Source: an uncultured Roseburia sp. (lineage in GTDB: Bacteria > Bacillota > Clostridia > Lachnospirales > Lachnospiraceae). Taken from it: a DNA stretch of 52,851 nt. The notes under the pieces are model-generated. The model was not told the DNA's origin, did no database searches, and worked only from the letters and a program-made list of their open reading frames with translations. The position numbers and the translations under genes were made by a program. Below are positions 52,103 to 52,851 of this stretch, piece by piece (the first letter of the stretch is position 1; each line of letters starts with the position of its first letter). The stretch spans positions 1 to 52,851 of the forward strand of contig CANSSP010000021.1 in the NCBI GenBank assembly GCA_947649645.1, given 5' to 3'.

Positions 52103-52851
52103 TCACAATGTCGGTATTCTTTCAGCATCGTATATCGCAGACATATTGTATATTTTATGTTTTATTTCTGTGCGGATATGCAATGGTGAAAGACACTCAC
52201 ATTTGTCTCCAAAGCCGAGAAGAATATCATAATGATAGTCGTTTTCAATAAATGGAAAATCTACAATGTAATGTTCGGCACCATCCGGTACAACGTGATC
52301 ATAGGTACAATATTCAAGCACCCTGTCCAGCACAGATTTATGAACACGAATTTTGATTTTTGTTTGCATTGTTTCCACAATTTCCTCAAAATCCAAAATT
52401 GGTTTTTGATAGTCGCGTGAAATAAAAGTTTCTTGCTCCATTTGCAGATCTGAAATGCGGGATAGCCGAAACAGACGATAATCATTTCTAATGCGGCAAT
52501 ACCCTTGAAAGTACCAATGGCTCCCTTTTAACACAAGCTGATATGGTTCAACTATTCGCGCAGTTTTATTTCCATGGTGGGCCATATATTCAAAGTGCAA
52601 CAGCTTATGATCCTGTAAAGCAGTTTTTATAGTTTCTATATATGGTCGTATATTTTTGTTGCCTATCCACGGGCTTAAATCTATGCAGATTTGATTTGTC
52701 TTTATTTCAATGTCTTTCGCTTTTTCAACCGGGATGAAACTTTTAACTTTTGCAAGGACATTTACCAATTCATCCCCTCGTACCATCTTTGAAAGACTGG
52801 AAAGCCCCATCAAAATTGCAGAAAGATCAGCAGTCGAAAAAACCTTTTTAT
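52103..52851 (-). CDS. WYL-domain transcriptional regulator, 5' end beyond the window
   Basis: The frame is open to the window edge (KKVFSTADLSAILMGLSSLS), so the HTH part lies outside. About 249 codons are visible. The WYL domain is clear: KLLHFEYMAHHG, VEPYQLVLKGSHWYFQGYC and YRLFRLSRISDL. A WCX-like tail follows. It is not closely similar to the WYL regulator at 19299 and has more AT-rich codons than the core genes, as does the APH gene. It may belong to the foreign region. Confidence 0.9.
   Translation of the reverse strand, partial: KKVFSTADLSAILMGLSSLSKMVRGDELVNVLAKVKSFIPVEKAKDIEIKTNQICIDLSPWIGNKNIRPYIETIKTALQDHKLLHFEYMAHHGNKTARIVEPYQLVLKGSHWYFQGYCRIRNDYRLFRLSRISDLQMEQETFISRDYQKPILDFEEIVETMQTKIKIRVHKSVLDRVLEYCTYDHVVPDGAEHYIVDFPFIENDYHYDILLGFGDKCECLSPLHIRTEIKHKIYNMSAIYDAERIPTL

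Overview
The window looks like chromosome of a spore-forming member of the Clostridia, most likely Lachnospiraceae. Base composition is moderate to high for that class, and TTG and GTG starts occur after strong Shine-Dalgarno sites. Sporulation genes (spoIVB, an alpha/beta SASP, a SpoIIM-like protein) and meso-DAP wall genes (dapF, murE with DNPR) are present. Two gene orders typical of Clostridia also appear: gap-pgk-tpiA-gpmI, and nusB-xseA-xseB-ispA-dxs-tlyA-nadK-argR-recN-spoIVB. The species cannot be told from what is here.

Layout. 1-3.2 kb: tRNA-Leu(CAA), a YunG-like/C_GCAxxG_C_C fusion protein, a DUF4240 protein, a small ferredoxin plus membrane Fe-S protein pair behind a CRP/FNR-type palindrome, and a PilZ protein. 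3.2-8.3 kb: lower glycolysis on the minus strand, with a strong gap promoter and an intrinsic terminator between gap and pgk. 8.5-13.7 kb: a HisJ-like PHP phosphatase, a GNAT protein, a small unknown, a GtrB-like glycosyltransferase, and the shikimate genes aroD and DAHP synthase transcribed divergently from facing promoters. 13.7-21.4 kb: an AAA_14/DUF4143 ATPase, SpoIIM-like and NUDIX proteins, a candidate Kiwa (KwaA/KwaB) anti-phage pair, TfoX-like and GyrI/DUF3795 proteins, a WYL regulator, and a CaCA-family antiporter controlled by a yybP-ykoY (manganese) riboswitch with a visible terminator switch. 21.5-31.9 kb: the spoIVB-to-asp23 housekeeping cluster. 32-34.7 kb: a membrane-tethered MerR regulator, and a PadR / permease-prefix / DUF4825 operon behind a consensus promoter. 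34.9-41.2 kb: htpG with a CIRCE operator, a secretion-filament-like (FliD-like) two-repeat protein, a SASP with in-frame stop-codon repeats after it, VanZ, and a GH1 6-phospho-beta-glucosidase. 41.4-49 kb: murE, dapF, a Cys/Met-metabolism PLP enzyme, an AraC regulator, a CBS/DRTGG inorganic pyrophosphatase, and a hendecad-repeat coiled-coil membrane protein. 49.1-52.85 kb: an accessory patch with a phosphotransferase gene broken by one amber codon, a 5'-truncated IS110 transposase, mobC with oriT-like inverted repeats, and a WYL regulator running off the window end.

How the genes work together. The core blocks carry out triose metabolism, shikimate entry, isoprenoid supply (dxs, ispA), DNA repair (recN, xseAB), and DAP/peptidoglycan synthesis. 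The less ordinary material is the riboswitch-antiporter-WYL set, the kwaAB candidate, the fusion at 198-1013, the FliD-like protein beside the CIRCE site, and the decayed mobile region at the right end. All functional statements come from reading motifs by eye; no database search was run.
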